Source: Periplaneta americana
Taxonomy: Eukaryota > Arthropoda > Insecta > Blattodea > Blattidae
DNA: 64,000 nucleotides
Direction of reading: 5' to 3'
Assembly (NCBI RefSeq): GCF_040183065.1
Contig: NC_091124.1
Coordinates: forward strand, 69,263,001-69,327,000
Of this stretch, positions 35,293 through 44,080 are shown piece after piece; position 1 is the first letter of the stretch, and every line of letters starts with the position of its first letter. The notes under the pieces were generated by a model. That model was not told the DNA's origin. It made no database searches and worked only from the letters and a program-made list of their open reading frames with translations. The position numbers and the translations under genes were made by a program.

Positions 35293-35522
35293 CTATTTAA
35301 CGATGCTGTATCAACTACTAGGTTATTTAGATTCGATGAGATTGGTGATAGCGAGATGAGGCCGAGGATTCGCCATAGAATACCTGGCATTCACCATATG
35401 GTTGGGAAAAACCTCGAGAAAAGCCCAACCAGGTAATCAGCCCAAGCGGGGATCGAACCCGCGCCCGAGCTCAACTTCAGACCGGCAGGAAGCACCTTAA
35501 CCGACTGAGCCACTCTCCCGGT
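35293..35522 (-). mobile_element. SINE-A copy, nearly full length
   Basis: Minus strand: gtggctcagtcggttaagg (box A), gcgggttcgatccccgc (box B), gggctgattacctggttggg, and a tail with gttgatacagcatcgttaaa. High similarity to 18109-18363. The TSD was not resolved. Confidence 0.9.
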
Positions 35523-36205
35523 TTACCACCTTCATTCCTCTCGTTTGAAATGTCACGAAAATGATTTGTATACAAAAAATGATCATAATGTCACCATCAT
35601 GGACCACTCATACGATGGTATATGAAGATTTCACTTTCCATGGCATTAGTCCCGAAGCACAACTATTTTTTTAAAAAGTGCGACGCTTCTCCCGGATTTT
35701 CCTTATGTTTGGCACGTAATACCTGCCTATGTAGGTAGCAGAGATAATTTATTTCAACCGTAGCTTTCCGTTAATATTCATAAAATTTATTTTCCAAAAT
35801 TTTGCATGAAAAGATTATTTTATTTATACGTATATGGGTAATTTATACGAAACGTATTGTTTCAAACTGCTGTTGAGGTGACAAAAAAAAAGACAGACTT
35901 ACGAAATTGCGATCTTACACTATGTTCCGTTTTAGTCTGACTTATTAATTAACTGTTAACTGCGTGTGAAGAAAGAAATGCCTGTCTCTGTATGGGTGGG
36001 TGTACGCAAATTGTTATCATATTACCGTTAATTTAACCCTGAAGTAGAACGTGATATCGTATCTGCCAAATATATATCACAACTACCAACTAAATAATCC
36101 ACTTATGCAAAGTAAGTCTACAAACTGTTTGAAAAAAGATTACACATAATTCAGAACGAAAGAAAATAGGATGTTTTTGTTAATCTTCCATTCTTATAAA
36201 ATATC
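35523..36205. other. Unassigned stretch
   Basis: No feature recognised. Confidence 0.45.
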
Positions 36206-36420
36206 TTGTTTGTTTGTTTGTTTATTTGTTTCCTTTTTTCTTCCGCTCCTTCGGTCGTTCTAACTTTTTTCCTTCGCTGTTCCTTTTTTGTTCTTTCTAT
36301 ATCTCTACTTCATTTTTTTCCTTCTATTGTTTTTAGCTTTCGCTTCTTTTCTTTGTGTCCCTCTTTCATTCTTTTCTTTTCCTTTTCCCATACTCTCTTC
36401 TTTCATCATATATTACACAG
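36206..36420 (+). promoter_or_regulatory. Long polypyrimidine tract ending in a splice-acceptor-like AG
   Basis: About 200 bases dominated by T and C (ttccttttttcttccgctcc and similar), ending atattacacag at 36420. This is the layout of an intron 3' end, followed at once by an open frame. It may equally be low-complexity DNA. Confidence 0.35.
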
Positions 36421-36612
36421 GGTGTAGACCACTGGTGTCACGAAATCAGCACGGCAACTTATGATTTTAAAGGCATCCCACACTTCGCATGCTCTGCTGT
36501 AGAAGACAGCATAAATGTGATCCTGCCTAGGAAAAGGGACGTCAATTCAGAATTCGTAATTTTACAGAACGAAAAAACGACCTGGGTGAAAAAATCGATT
36601 TCTGGATCTTAG
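36421..36612 (+). other. Candidate terminal coding exon, unknown product
   Basis: Directly after the acceptor-like AG, the frame reads GVDHWCHEISTATYDFKGIP, HFACSAVEDSINVILPRKRD, VNSEFVILQNEKTTWVKKSI and SGS before a TAG at 36610. The 63 codons are free of low complexity and of any LINE or transposase motif I know. No family was recognised. No matching upstream exon was found in the window, so host gene, mobile element or chance are all open. Confidence 0.3.
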
Positions 36613-36764
36613 CGCCATCTGTTTGATCGAACTTTGAACTACGTGACTTTACTGCCATCGATGTGGAAGCAGTTTGCAATACAACGAAAATGTTATTTTT
36701 TATTAAGGTCTGCAGTTAACTTTAAAGCCGTTTTTTTGCAGAAAGGCCAATTTCATATTATTAA

Positions 36765-37310
36765 CTTGGGATCCTGCTGCCAGGAAGTCAAAAGGAGGAT
36801 AGCAATGGCCAAGGAAGCTTGTAATAGAAAAAGGATCATTTTCTGCGGACCTCTGGAAAAAGAACTAAGAAAGAGACTAGTGAAGTGCTTCGTATGGGGG
36901 CAGAAACATGGACATTACGACGAAGTGAAGAGAAGCGAATAGAAGCATTTGAAATGTGGATATGGAGAAGAATGGAACGTGTGAAGTGGACAGACAGAAT
37001 AAGAAATGAAGAGTATGAAGAGTTGGAGAGAGTGGGTGAAGAAAGAATGATGCTGAAACTGATCAGGAAGAGGAAAAGGAATTGGTTGGGTCACTGGCTG
37101 AGAAGAAACTGCCTACTGAAGGATACACTGGAAGGAATGTCAACGGGAGATGAGTTCGGGGTAGAAGAAGATACCAGATCATAGACGACATTAAGATATA
37201 TGGGTCATATGAGAAAACGAAGAGGAAGGCAGAAAATAGGAAAGATTAGAGAAAACTGAGTTTGCAGTGAAAGACCTGCCCTTAGGTAGAAAACTAAATG
37301 AAAATGAATT
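36765..37310 (+). mobile_element. LINE-B reverse transcriptase C-terminal relic
   Basis: The plus strand reads LGSCCQEVKRRIAMAKEACN, RKRIIFCGPLEKELRKRLVK, then after a deletion/frameshift near 36895 GAETWTLRRSEEKRIEAFEM, WIWRRMERVKWTDRIRNEEY, KRNWLGHWLRRNCLLKDTLE. Later blocks encode the conserved DDIK and AENRKD motifs. This is the C-terminal third of an insect endonuclease/RT LINE. The region after about 37135 is repeated at 37690-37846. Frameshift and stop show it is dead. Confidence 0.85.
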
Positions 37311-37419
37311 TGGGATGCGTATAAAGTCTTCAATTTTTTAATAAAACTTTTTTTTTAATGTCCGAATTTAATTCTGAAGTAGGATAAAACAAAAACAGAA
37401 AATTGATTTTTCCGAATTA

Positions 37420-37846
37420 AGGATCCATTTCCTCGGCGGGGGGGGGAAGCTAATTGGGATTTCCCAGTCTCTGATCGGGTCAAAAATCCTCATATTTAAC
37501 CCTTGCAGTGAATTTCGGTGAAGTTCGGAGGGCCTAATTAGTCAAATCCACTCTCCTCACCTCCACGCTGGGGCCCCCTGAAGTCTATTAAGATGCGAAA
37601 GAGAGAGTGGTGTGAGGAAGGAAACGGGAAGCTACCGCATTTATCCTTCCCAAGAAAAACTGCAAACATGACATGATGAGTCTTTGGAATGGTGAACGCA
37701 GAAGAGTTCGTGGCAGAAGAAAAGATCAGATGATAGACGACATTAACATATATGGATCATATGCGGAGACTAAGAGAAAGGCAGAAAATAGGAAAGATTG
37801 GAGAATGCTGGGTTTACAGTCAAAGACCTGCCCATGGGCAGGTATT
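37420..37846 (+). mobile_element. Second LINE-B 3' piece and adjoining repeat
   Basis: 37690-37846 duplicates 37137-37290 (agatcagatgatagacgaca, aaggcagaaaataggaaaga, caaagacctgccc). 37420-37690, including a G8-9 run at 37438 and aagagagagtggtgtgagga, is contiguous with it and is probably part of the same inserted sequence, though its coding content is unreadable. A perfect 16-bp palindrome CCTGCCCATGGGCAGG spans 37827-37842 at the junction with LINE-C. Confidence 0.6.
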
Positions 37847-38309
37847 TCCTAGGCAGGGTCACACATAACTGTACTAGTTGTTGGGATCCTTTTAGATTAG
37901 AACATATTAAGACACTGGAAAAGATTAAAAAACGGGCTCTTAAGTGTTGTCGGAAAAATTCACCATTAAAATGGGACACACTCACGGACAGGAGAACGAG
38001 AATTCGATTATGCGCACTGTTCAAAACATACAGAGGTGAGCCTGCCTGGAGAGAAATAAAAAAATAGATTGCAGCCGCCAAATTACTCTTCAAGGAACGA
38101 CCACTCATATAAATTGAGGGAAAGAAGGCAGAGGACGGACACTGGAAAGTTTTCTTTTCTCAATCGTACAATCAGGGACTGGAATGCTTTACCTGCAGAC
38201 TTACTAAAGGCTTTACCAACAACCAAAAATGTATTTAAAAATAGGCTTAAGGACCTTACTAATAGACGGTAATTATACACAGTATTTAAAGGGTGTAAAT
38301 GATATGTTG

Positions 38310-38545
38310 TTATTGAAGTGTTGTATCAGTGAAGAATTATGTTGTGTCAGTGAAATGTGTTGTATCAGTGAAGAAGTATGTCGTGTCAGTGAAGTGTGCT
38401 GTGTAAGTGAAACGTGTTCCTGTCAGTGAAGCTTTATAGTTTATAGTGGCAGTGCATAGTATTTGAACAGTGAAATGTTTTTGAAGTGTTAGTGAAATCA
38501 GGATAGAATCAGTGAAATGTGTCGTAGTTCCATTGCAGTGAGTGA
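38310..38545 (+). repeat. Degenerate about 20-bp tandem repeats in the LINE-C 3' UTR
   Basis: Successive variants of gtgttgtatcagtgaa (gttgtgtcagtgaa, tcgtgtcagtgaa, ctgtgtaagtgaa) at 16-24 bp spacing. They sit between the reverse transcriptase stop and the terminal hairpin. Confidence 0.75.
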
Positions 38546-38710
38546 GTTGACAGCGAAATGAGTGTAATTTGAAAGGTACTTGTACAGATATGAACATATC
38601 ATACTCGTGGGTTTTAGTTCGATCTCAGTTTTAAGATACAAATTAGATTTATTTCAAATGTTATTTTAAGTGATCGTTTCATTTAATTTAGTATATTTCC
38701 TGTTGTTTTG

Positions 38711-38713
<3 letters not shown>

Positions 38714-38779
<66 letters not shown>
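38714..38779. repeat. (ATT)n microsatellite inside the LINE-C 3' UTR
   Basis: About 66 bp of ATT units, followed by imperfect TTA-rich sequence to 38850. Confidence 0.95.
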
Positions 38780-38788
<9 letters not shown>

Positions 38789-38931
38789 AGTATTAATTAT
38801 TAGTATTATTATTAATTGTATTTTTAATTAATAAGTTTATTATTGTCATTATTGAGTGTAATTAGTTACCATTGCCACCGGGTATATACCCACTGCAGTG
38901 TGAATACATACATACATACATACATACATAC

Positions 38932-39509
38932 TTAACGTTAAGGCAGTGGTGCACATCATTTGACCTAATAATATGGAAACAGACGGAGGACCTTCATGGT
39001 GTTGCGCTTACGAAATAAAATAATGTTTTTTGCATTGTACTCTCAGATACAGTTTTATAATCCTGAATTAAACATCTACAAGCATTATTTTTGTGTTGAG
39101 TTATAGCTAATTGACTAACTACAGTTTAATCAGCTGAGGAATCTCACTTAAAGGACTGGGATTCGACCCCTACCAGATCTCATGAGGTTTATGGCGAATA
39201 AAGTCGCTATTGAACAGGCTTCCTTTAAGTACTTCCGCTTATTCTGTCATTCTCATTCGACTGATCATGACTATGTCATAATTACGTTTCCAATCGTGAA
39301 AAACATCTGTTGATCAAAAGAAAATTAAATTTCATTTCTATTAATCTGTTCAGTTTTAATGACTGATTATATGTGAAACTAGTACAATCTGATGGAGAGT
39401 AGTACTGGCCATCAAAACCAGATCCATTTTCAAGGACCATTGTCAGAAGATACTATGAATTGGGGACTTGCGGCAGGGAAAACAGATCCTAACGAAATTT
39501 GCCCTAGTA
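38932..39509. other. Unassigned stretch
   Basis: No feature recognised; a lone box-B-like gggattcgacccc at 39159 lacks a box A. Confidence 0.45.
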
Positions 39510-40311
39510 CAGCTCTTACCTCAGAACCCAGAAGGAAGTGAATCCAAAATCTCAATTTTGAGATATGGTTAGATGAATATCCCACTTTGCATACAGTTTT
39601 ATGACTTACGGTATTCCTTTTAATAGCTCATTGGTGTATATAGGCAGCTGTACATCCCTGCAATTTGGGAGTACCAACATCAAAATAAGCATAAAATACT
39701 ACATATTATCCTAGATCAGTTCACTTTATAAAACTAATTTCCTCTGTTAGGCTTGTTTCATCCCTTTTTCCTAATTGTCCAGGCTTAAATTCCATAAGAG
39801 AGAATTGGCATAGTGAGAGTTCTGTATAAATTCAATCTTGTCCGTTTTTGGACTTTTGATGGTTAAATTATTTTATTTACGAGTAAAATTCTCAAGTTTT
39901 TACAATTTTATTTTAGTAGTTTTGTTACTTAGATGAAAATTATTCATTAATGACAAGAAATTTAATAGCCAAGGTAATTAAAAGAACGAATTCTTCCTAA
40001 TATTTTATTATTAAAGGTAGACCTAGTGACTTTCCCATTAAATTCAAGTACTTTTATAATATCAACTGACATTTCCATATTGTAATTTGTGCTGTTTATG
40101 AAGATTATGAAGAGAGAGAGTTGCAAACCATCTTCGGAATTTGCCATAAAATCTGATCATCAGCATATAAAATTGTGTGTAATATGAAGTTAGGATTATA
40201 TAATATTTACATTATCATAAGGTAATACTATGATCTAGGATATTATTCAACCATAACCTGAAAATTCAAGTTTTAGCGCTTACTTCCTTTTGCCTTCTGA
40301 CGCAAGAGCTT
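39510..40311. mobile_element. TIR element family X, long copy
   Basis: Left end agctcttacctcagaaccca, then gaaggaagtg; right end, inverted, agctcttgcgtcagaaggca, then aaaggaagtaag. The same ends bound 6622-7008. This copy is about 800 bp and has no recognisable transposase. Comparison of the two copies suggests internal deletion derivatives of one parent. Confidence 0.65.
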
Positions 40312-40410
40312 CTGTCTCCCTAAAAGTTTACTTGCACTCATAGGAATTTTAATCCAAATCTCCGGCGTGAAAAACTATTTTCTTATAGAAATGCACTTAA
40401 GCGCTACTTG

Positions 40411-40578
40411 GTCCACCGCTGTGGAGTAATGGTAGCACGTCTGGCTATGAAACGAGCGGTCCCGAGTTCAAATCCTGGTTGGATTTTTTGGGGGGGTTTC
40501 CCTCAACCAATTGAAGCAGAACTGCTGGATAATTTTCAACGTTGGACCTGGGATTCATTTTTCCATCATTAATTCACA
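40411..40578 (+). mobile_element. SINE-B copy, 3' end replaced by microsatellite
   Basis: Head gtccaccgctgtggagtaat (box A region) and cccgagttcaaatcctgg (box B), then tttccctcaaccaattgaag and gctggataattttcaacgtt. The standard tail with gttgatacagcgtcg is missing; the sequence runs into (CAC)n(CAT)n instead. Confidence 0.8.
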
Positions 40579-40579
40579 T

Positions 40580-40615
40580 ACCACCACCACCTCCACCACC
40601 ACCACCACCACCACC

Positions 40616-40682
<67 letters not shown>
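40580..40682. repeat. (CAC)n(CAT)n compound microsatellite
   Basis: About 50 bp of CCA/CAC units, then about 49 bp of CAT units. Reads as poly-Thr then poly-Ile in one frame, so that frame is not a gene. Confidence 0.95.
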
Positions 40683-40684
<2 letters not shown>

Positions 40685-41939
40685 CCCGGGTTAAGTTTAC
40701 GGTGCGGCGTGCTGTACTTTTACAAGGACGCGGCTGTTCGGCTACCCAGTCATTTACAGAATAGGAGTGGTCAGCGCAATAAGCCTCAGGCTGCAGTGTA
40801 AGCCTTCGGGTTCCTCCTCCGTAAAAAAAAAGTGTTTTTTGAGAATCATTTCCAACGTGTATTTTCGTCCAAATCTCGAAAGCGATTTTTTACCAGTCAT
40901 TTCTCTATACTCCAAATAAGGAAAAGGTAAAATATGATCTGTAATAAGTGTGTTACTCTTTGCGGTATCAGCTACTTGACTGTATCAGGTGGACATGATG
41001 TGAGTTCGTGATGAGATTAGATATCTCTAGGAGCCTATCTGAACTTTCAGAAGGCGTGACATCTCCAGTACTCGGTTTTTGTACCACGAGAAAAAATGGG
41101 AAATTATTTTTTATTTTGGACGCAGTCACACTCGTGAAAGCATGAATCATACTACAGAGGAAGATGTCATGTACGAGTATTTAATCGGCTTGGCCATGAC
41201 TCTGATTTTGTTTACAGTTTGAAAATAAAAAGGTTGACAAGGCCGTCAAATGTTACTCTTCTCTCCCACGGTTCATTACGACTTCAATTGTGTTGGTGTT
41301 AATTGTACGTAGAGAGAGTTCGCGTACGAACAATGTTATCTATTATCACGTTACAAGCCAAACGGCCTGTTCTGGAAAATGTGCACAGTAGGACTGAATT
41401 TGTCGCTTCTACAAAGACAATAATAACATTAAACTATTCAAAGAATTCAATATAATTTATGAAAATGAGCCATAATTCCTTAATTTAAGTTCGTCAGAAC
41501 TTATAAATGCAGAATGATTGATTATAAATTTCAATTAGATATTGATACTTCAGTGTAAAAATTAATCTCGGTTTCGTGAAAAGATGACAGATAGGGGAAT
41601 ATCGAAAGAGAATTTCATAGAGTTTTATGTGAGCATTTAATCTTCTTCATCCAGAAATGCAAGAAAAAATTAAATTTCGATGTTTCACGGATAAATGATA
41701 ACATATCATTAGAAATTTCTAAAATGAGCACACTAATGTTGGACGTTCAGCAATAAAATGGTTAGAGATGTGAAAATGTGAATGAAGTCATCGGGAGAAG
41801 AAGAGTAAGGCAAACAGAGGAAAAGGAATAAAAATAATATAAAAATAGACAGGTGCATAGCTTCACTGTACTGAATATCTCTACGTCGAACTACGTGTGA
41901 TCACTTGTCGATGTATAGCTTTACTATGCTGCGTATATA
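40683..41939. other. Unassigned stretch
   Basis: No gene seen. Two diverged direct units (gtgcatagcttcactgtact at about 41852 and gatgtatagctttactatgc at about 41910) form a small tandem duplication just before the purine tract. Confidence 0.45.
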
Positions 41940-41956
41940 TTTTTACGTACAAGGAG

Positions 41957-42660
41957 ATGTCACCAGCAAGAGAAAGACAAGAAGAACGAGGGGAATACAA
42001 GGAGAACAAGGAGCATAAAGGGAGAGCAAGAGGAATACAAGGAGAGTGAGGGGAATACAAAGAGAACAACGGGAAGATATGAGAAACGAGAGGAAGTAAA
42101 GGAGAATACAGAAAGGAGATACAAGAAGAACGAGGGGAAGACAAGAAGAATGAGGAGAAGGCAATGAGAACGAGGAAACTATAAAGAGAACAAGGCAAAT
42201 ATAAGGAGAATGGAAAAGGAGGATGCATTTTTACGTAACTGTCAATACCCAATTAATCCCCCAAATATATTGAGAAAGACGTAGTTCTACGTCAAAAAGA
42301 ACTAAATGTATAAGTCGAAGTAATAGAAAATACAAATAAACATATGACGACAACGAGAATACAGGTGAATAAAAGATGAAGAAAACGAGACAGAATATTA
42401 AATAAGAAGGCGAATTAGAAGAAGACATAAGAGGAATACGGCGAAGAAGAGAAAAAGATAAAAATAATGTTATAGAATACGAAAATGACAAAGAAGAGGT
42501 TAGTAAACGAGAAGAAATAATAGAAGTAGAGGAAGTAAAGAGTTTGAAAGTTACATGAAAAGAAGGTAAAATAGTAAGCCTGATAGGAGGGATAATGACG
42601 AAGAAGAAAAAGTAAGCTTGATGATGGTGTGGTTGTAGTTGTGATAGAAAAGAAGAAAAT
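41957..42660 (+). repeat. Purine-strand low-complexity region
   Basis: The plus strand is overwhelmingly A and G from about 41957 to 42225 (aaggagaacaaggagcataa, gaggggaatacaaagagaac and many similar) and again, less purely, from 42300 to 42660. The units resemble degenerate aaggagaa(c/t)(a/g)aggggaatac repeats of 15-20 bp. The minus-strand frames through it (123, 92 and 86 codons) are Ser/Leu/Phe-rich by-products. Such tracts can form triplex DNA. Confidence 0.8.
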
Positions 42661-43185
42661 GACAGTCATTTCTTTTTTTTCAATTTGAAACAAATTACTG
42701 GTTTAAATCTTCTTTAAAGTTTTGTACACGCGTAGATACTGAAAAAAATGACTTAGAAAATGTAGCTGATAATCACAATACAAATCATAAGACGTACGTG
42801 TAAAATTTATTTGTAATCTAGAGTAAAATTTTGCTTGAGGACCCCTATAACCCGTCGTTAATGAAGACGAATCAATAGTTGCATCTTGCACTTGGTCTAC
42901 GAGTTTAGCTGATGAGGACTAGGAGACGAGCTCTAGCGCTACGTCCATGTGAACTATTATGCTGATCTCTAGCTAGGGACATTCTCACACACATCAGCTG
43001 CCTGTGTTAAGGTTCGCTGTCTACCAGTTTAAAACCACACGTGTCGTTAGGCTAGTTCCCTCCGAACTTTCCCAACCACCGATTGGAGAAATATTATGAC
43101 TGCGTTAATGGAATGGGGAGCGGCCGAGAGGACACCGAGAAAAATCCCAACTGCGATCTTCGAAGGATTATACCTCTTTCACATT
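42661..43185. other. Unassigned stretch
   Basis: No gene seen. 43040-43180 (ccaccgattggagaaatatt, accgagaaaaatcccaactg) resembles a badly decayed SINE-D body. Confidence 0.35.
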
Positions 43186-43470
43186 AGATTAGACTATCAA
43201 TCTCAACGATTAATCGCAGCGATTAGTCGTCGATGTGACAACTGAAAAAGCAGCTAATCTCATCGACTGCACATTTCCCTCTGTGTTATTCGTGATGACG
43301 TCCAAGAATAAAGAGATATTGTTGTTTTTTTTTTTCTTTTTGCTATTGAAAAATAGGAAACGTAGAACACCAAGAAATTACCACGTTCATCCTATTACGA
43401 GTGCTCGACTTGAAAAGGGATTGTTCTATGTCTGGAAAATGTGCTCCGAAAACGTATAAAAATGCTAGTA
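43186..43470 (+). pseudogene. Harbinger-type transposase N-terminal relic
   Basis: The frame 43235-43459 includes SVLFVMTSKNKEILLFFF, LLLKNRKRRTPRNYHVHPIT and SARLEKGLFYVWKMCSENV. A basic run followed by HVHPI and, about seven residues later, GLF/Y is the N-terminal signature of HARBI1-like nucleases of insect PIF/Harbinger elements. The preceding ctttcacattagattagact with cgattaatcgcagcgattag may be a terminal repeat. The catalytic domain is absent; similarity ends about 43460. Assignment rests on the motif only. Confidence 0.55.
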
Positions 43471-43805
43471 AAATTTACCCTATTTTGGGAGCAACTTTTC
43501 CCGCCTTACAATTCGCAATGACAGCTATTTTTTAATTTAATTTCCTAACCGTCTGCGAATGTTCAAGAGGATGAAGTTTTAATTTGATGATTTTGCAAGG
43601 TTTCCTTGTGTGTGTCGTCATGAAATGGTTGTGGATCGATTAACAGGAAGCTGTTTGGAAGTGATCGAAAATCATTTCAATTAGTAGGCTATTATCCTAG
43701 ATCATAGTAATATATTATATGATCTAGACTATTATGTAGTCTATATATATATATTATTTTAATATACCGAAGTACATATGATATTTCCATGCAGATATTC
43801 TGCGT
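43471..43805. other. Unassigned stretch with a small palindrome
   Basis: tagatcata/tatgatcta form an imperfect palindrome at 43696-43728, next to a short TA run (43744-43754). Nothing else recognised. Confidence 0.45.
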
Positions 43806-44080
43806 CATCATACGATGAAAGAGTAATGGAACAGAGAAAAATTCTCTCCGTCACCGGGATTTGAACCGGATAGACATCTATGACGTAGTGCAGAGGGCGG
43901 CCACTAGAGGGAACCCAAGAGTTGGAACTTAAACTGAGACGATTCTGTCCGACACCGGTATGGGTATCCGGTGTGGCTTAGTGGATAAAGCATCAGCAGA
44001 GAGTTGAAAACCCGGGTTCAAATCCCGGTGCCGGATAGAATTTTTCTCTGTTCCAGTACTCTTTCATCGTATTATGTAGT
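43806..44080. mobile_element. Head-to-head inverted tRNA-like element
   Basis: 43806-43866 and 44019-44080 are inverted copies (atacgatgaaagagta.tgga, acagagaaaaattct, then the T-arm tcaccgggatttgaa). The right unit continues into a complete tRNA-like fold (43967-44035); the left one keeps only the T-arm and acceptor half on the minus strand. The 150 bp between are unrelated (cagagggcggccactagagg). It looks like two tRNA-derived units sharing a gaatttttctctgttcc tail and joined head to head. Confidence 0.75.
43967..44035 (+). pseudogene. tRNA-like sequence with five-base anticodon loop
   Basis: The 69 bases fold as a cloverleaf: acceptor TCCGGTG/TGCCGGA, D-stem GCTT/AAGC with loop agtggata, anticodon stem TCAGC/GTTGA, T-stem CCGGG/CCCGG with loop ttcaaat. 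The anticodon loop has five bases (agaga) instead of seven, so no anticodon can be assigned and it is not a functional tRNA. Boxes A (tggcttagtggataaagc) and B (gggttcaaatccc) are intact, so polymerase III transcription is possible. Confidence 0.65.

Larger units (their letters stand above)
37847..38931 (+). mobile_element. LINE-C 3' end: RT C-terminus, 3' UTR and hairpin tail
   Basis: Coding part (37847-38272): CWDPFRLEHIKTLEKIKKRA, LKWDTLTDRRTRIRLCALFK, TYRGEPAWREIKK, then after a frameshift YSSRNDHSYKLRERRQRTDT, GKFSFLNRTIRDWNALPADL and FKNRLKDLTNRR, stop near 38270. This is the thumb/C-terminus of a jockey/CR1-like reverse transcriptase. The 3' UTR holds degenerate 20-bp repeats of the gtgttgtatcagtgaa type (38310-38545), an (ATT)n (38714-38779), a conserved block tgtaattagttaccattgcc, accgggtatatacccactgc, then (TACA)n to 38931. 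One frameshift; otherwise well kept. Confidence 0.88.

Noticed and set aside
37770..38108. 112-codon minus frame
   Set aside because: Antisense of LINE-C reverse transcriptase coding sequence.
40511..40801. 96-codon frame with poly-Thr and poly-Ile
   Set aside because: Runs through a SINE-B and the (CAC)n(CAT)n repeat.
41881..42252. 123-codon Ser/Leu/Pro-rich minus frame, resembling a membrane protein
   Set aside because: Complement of the purine tract; composition bias removes stops. The overlapping frames are the same artefact.
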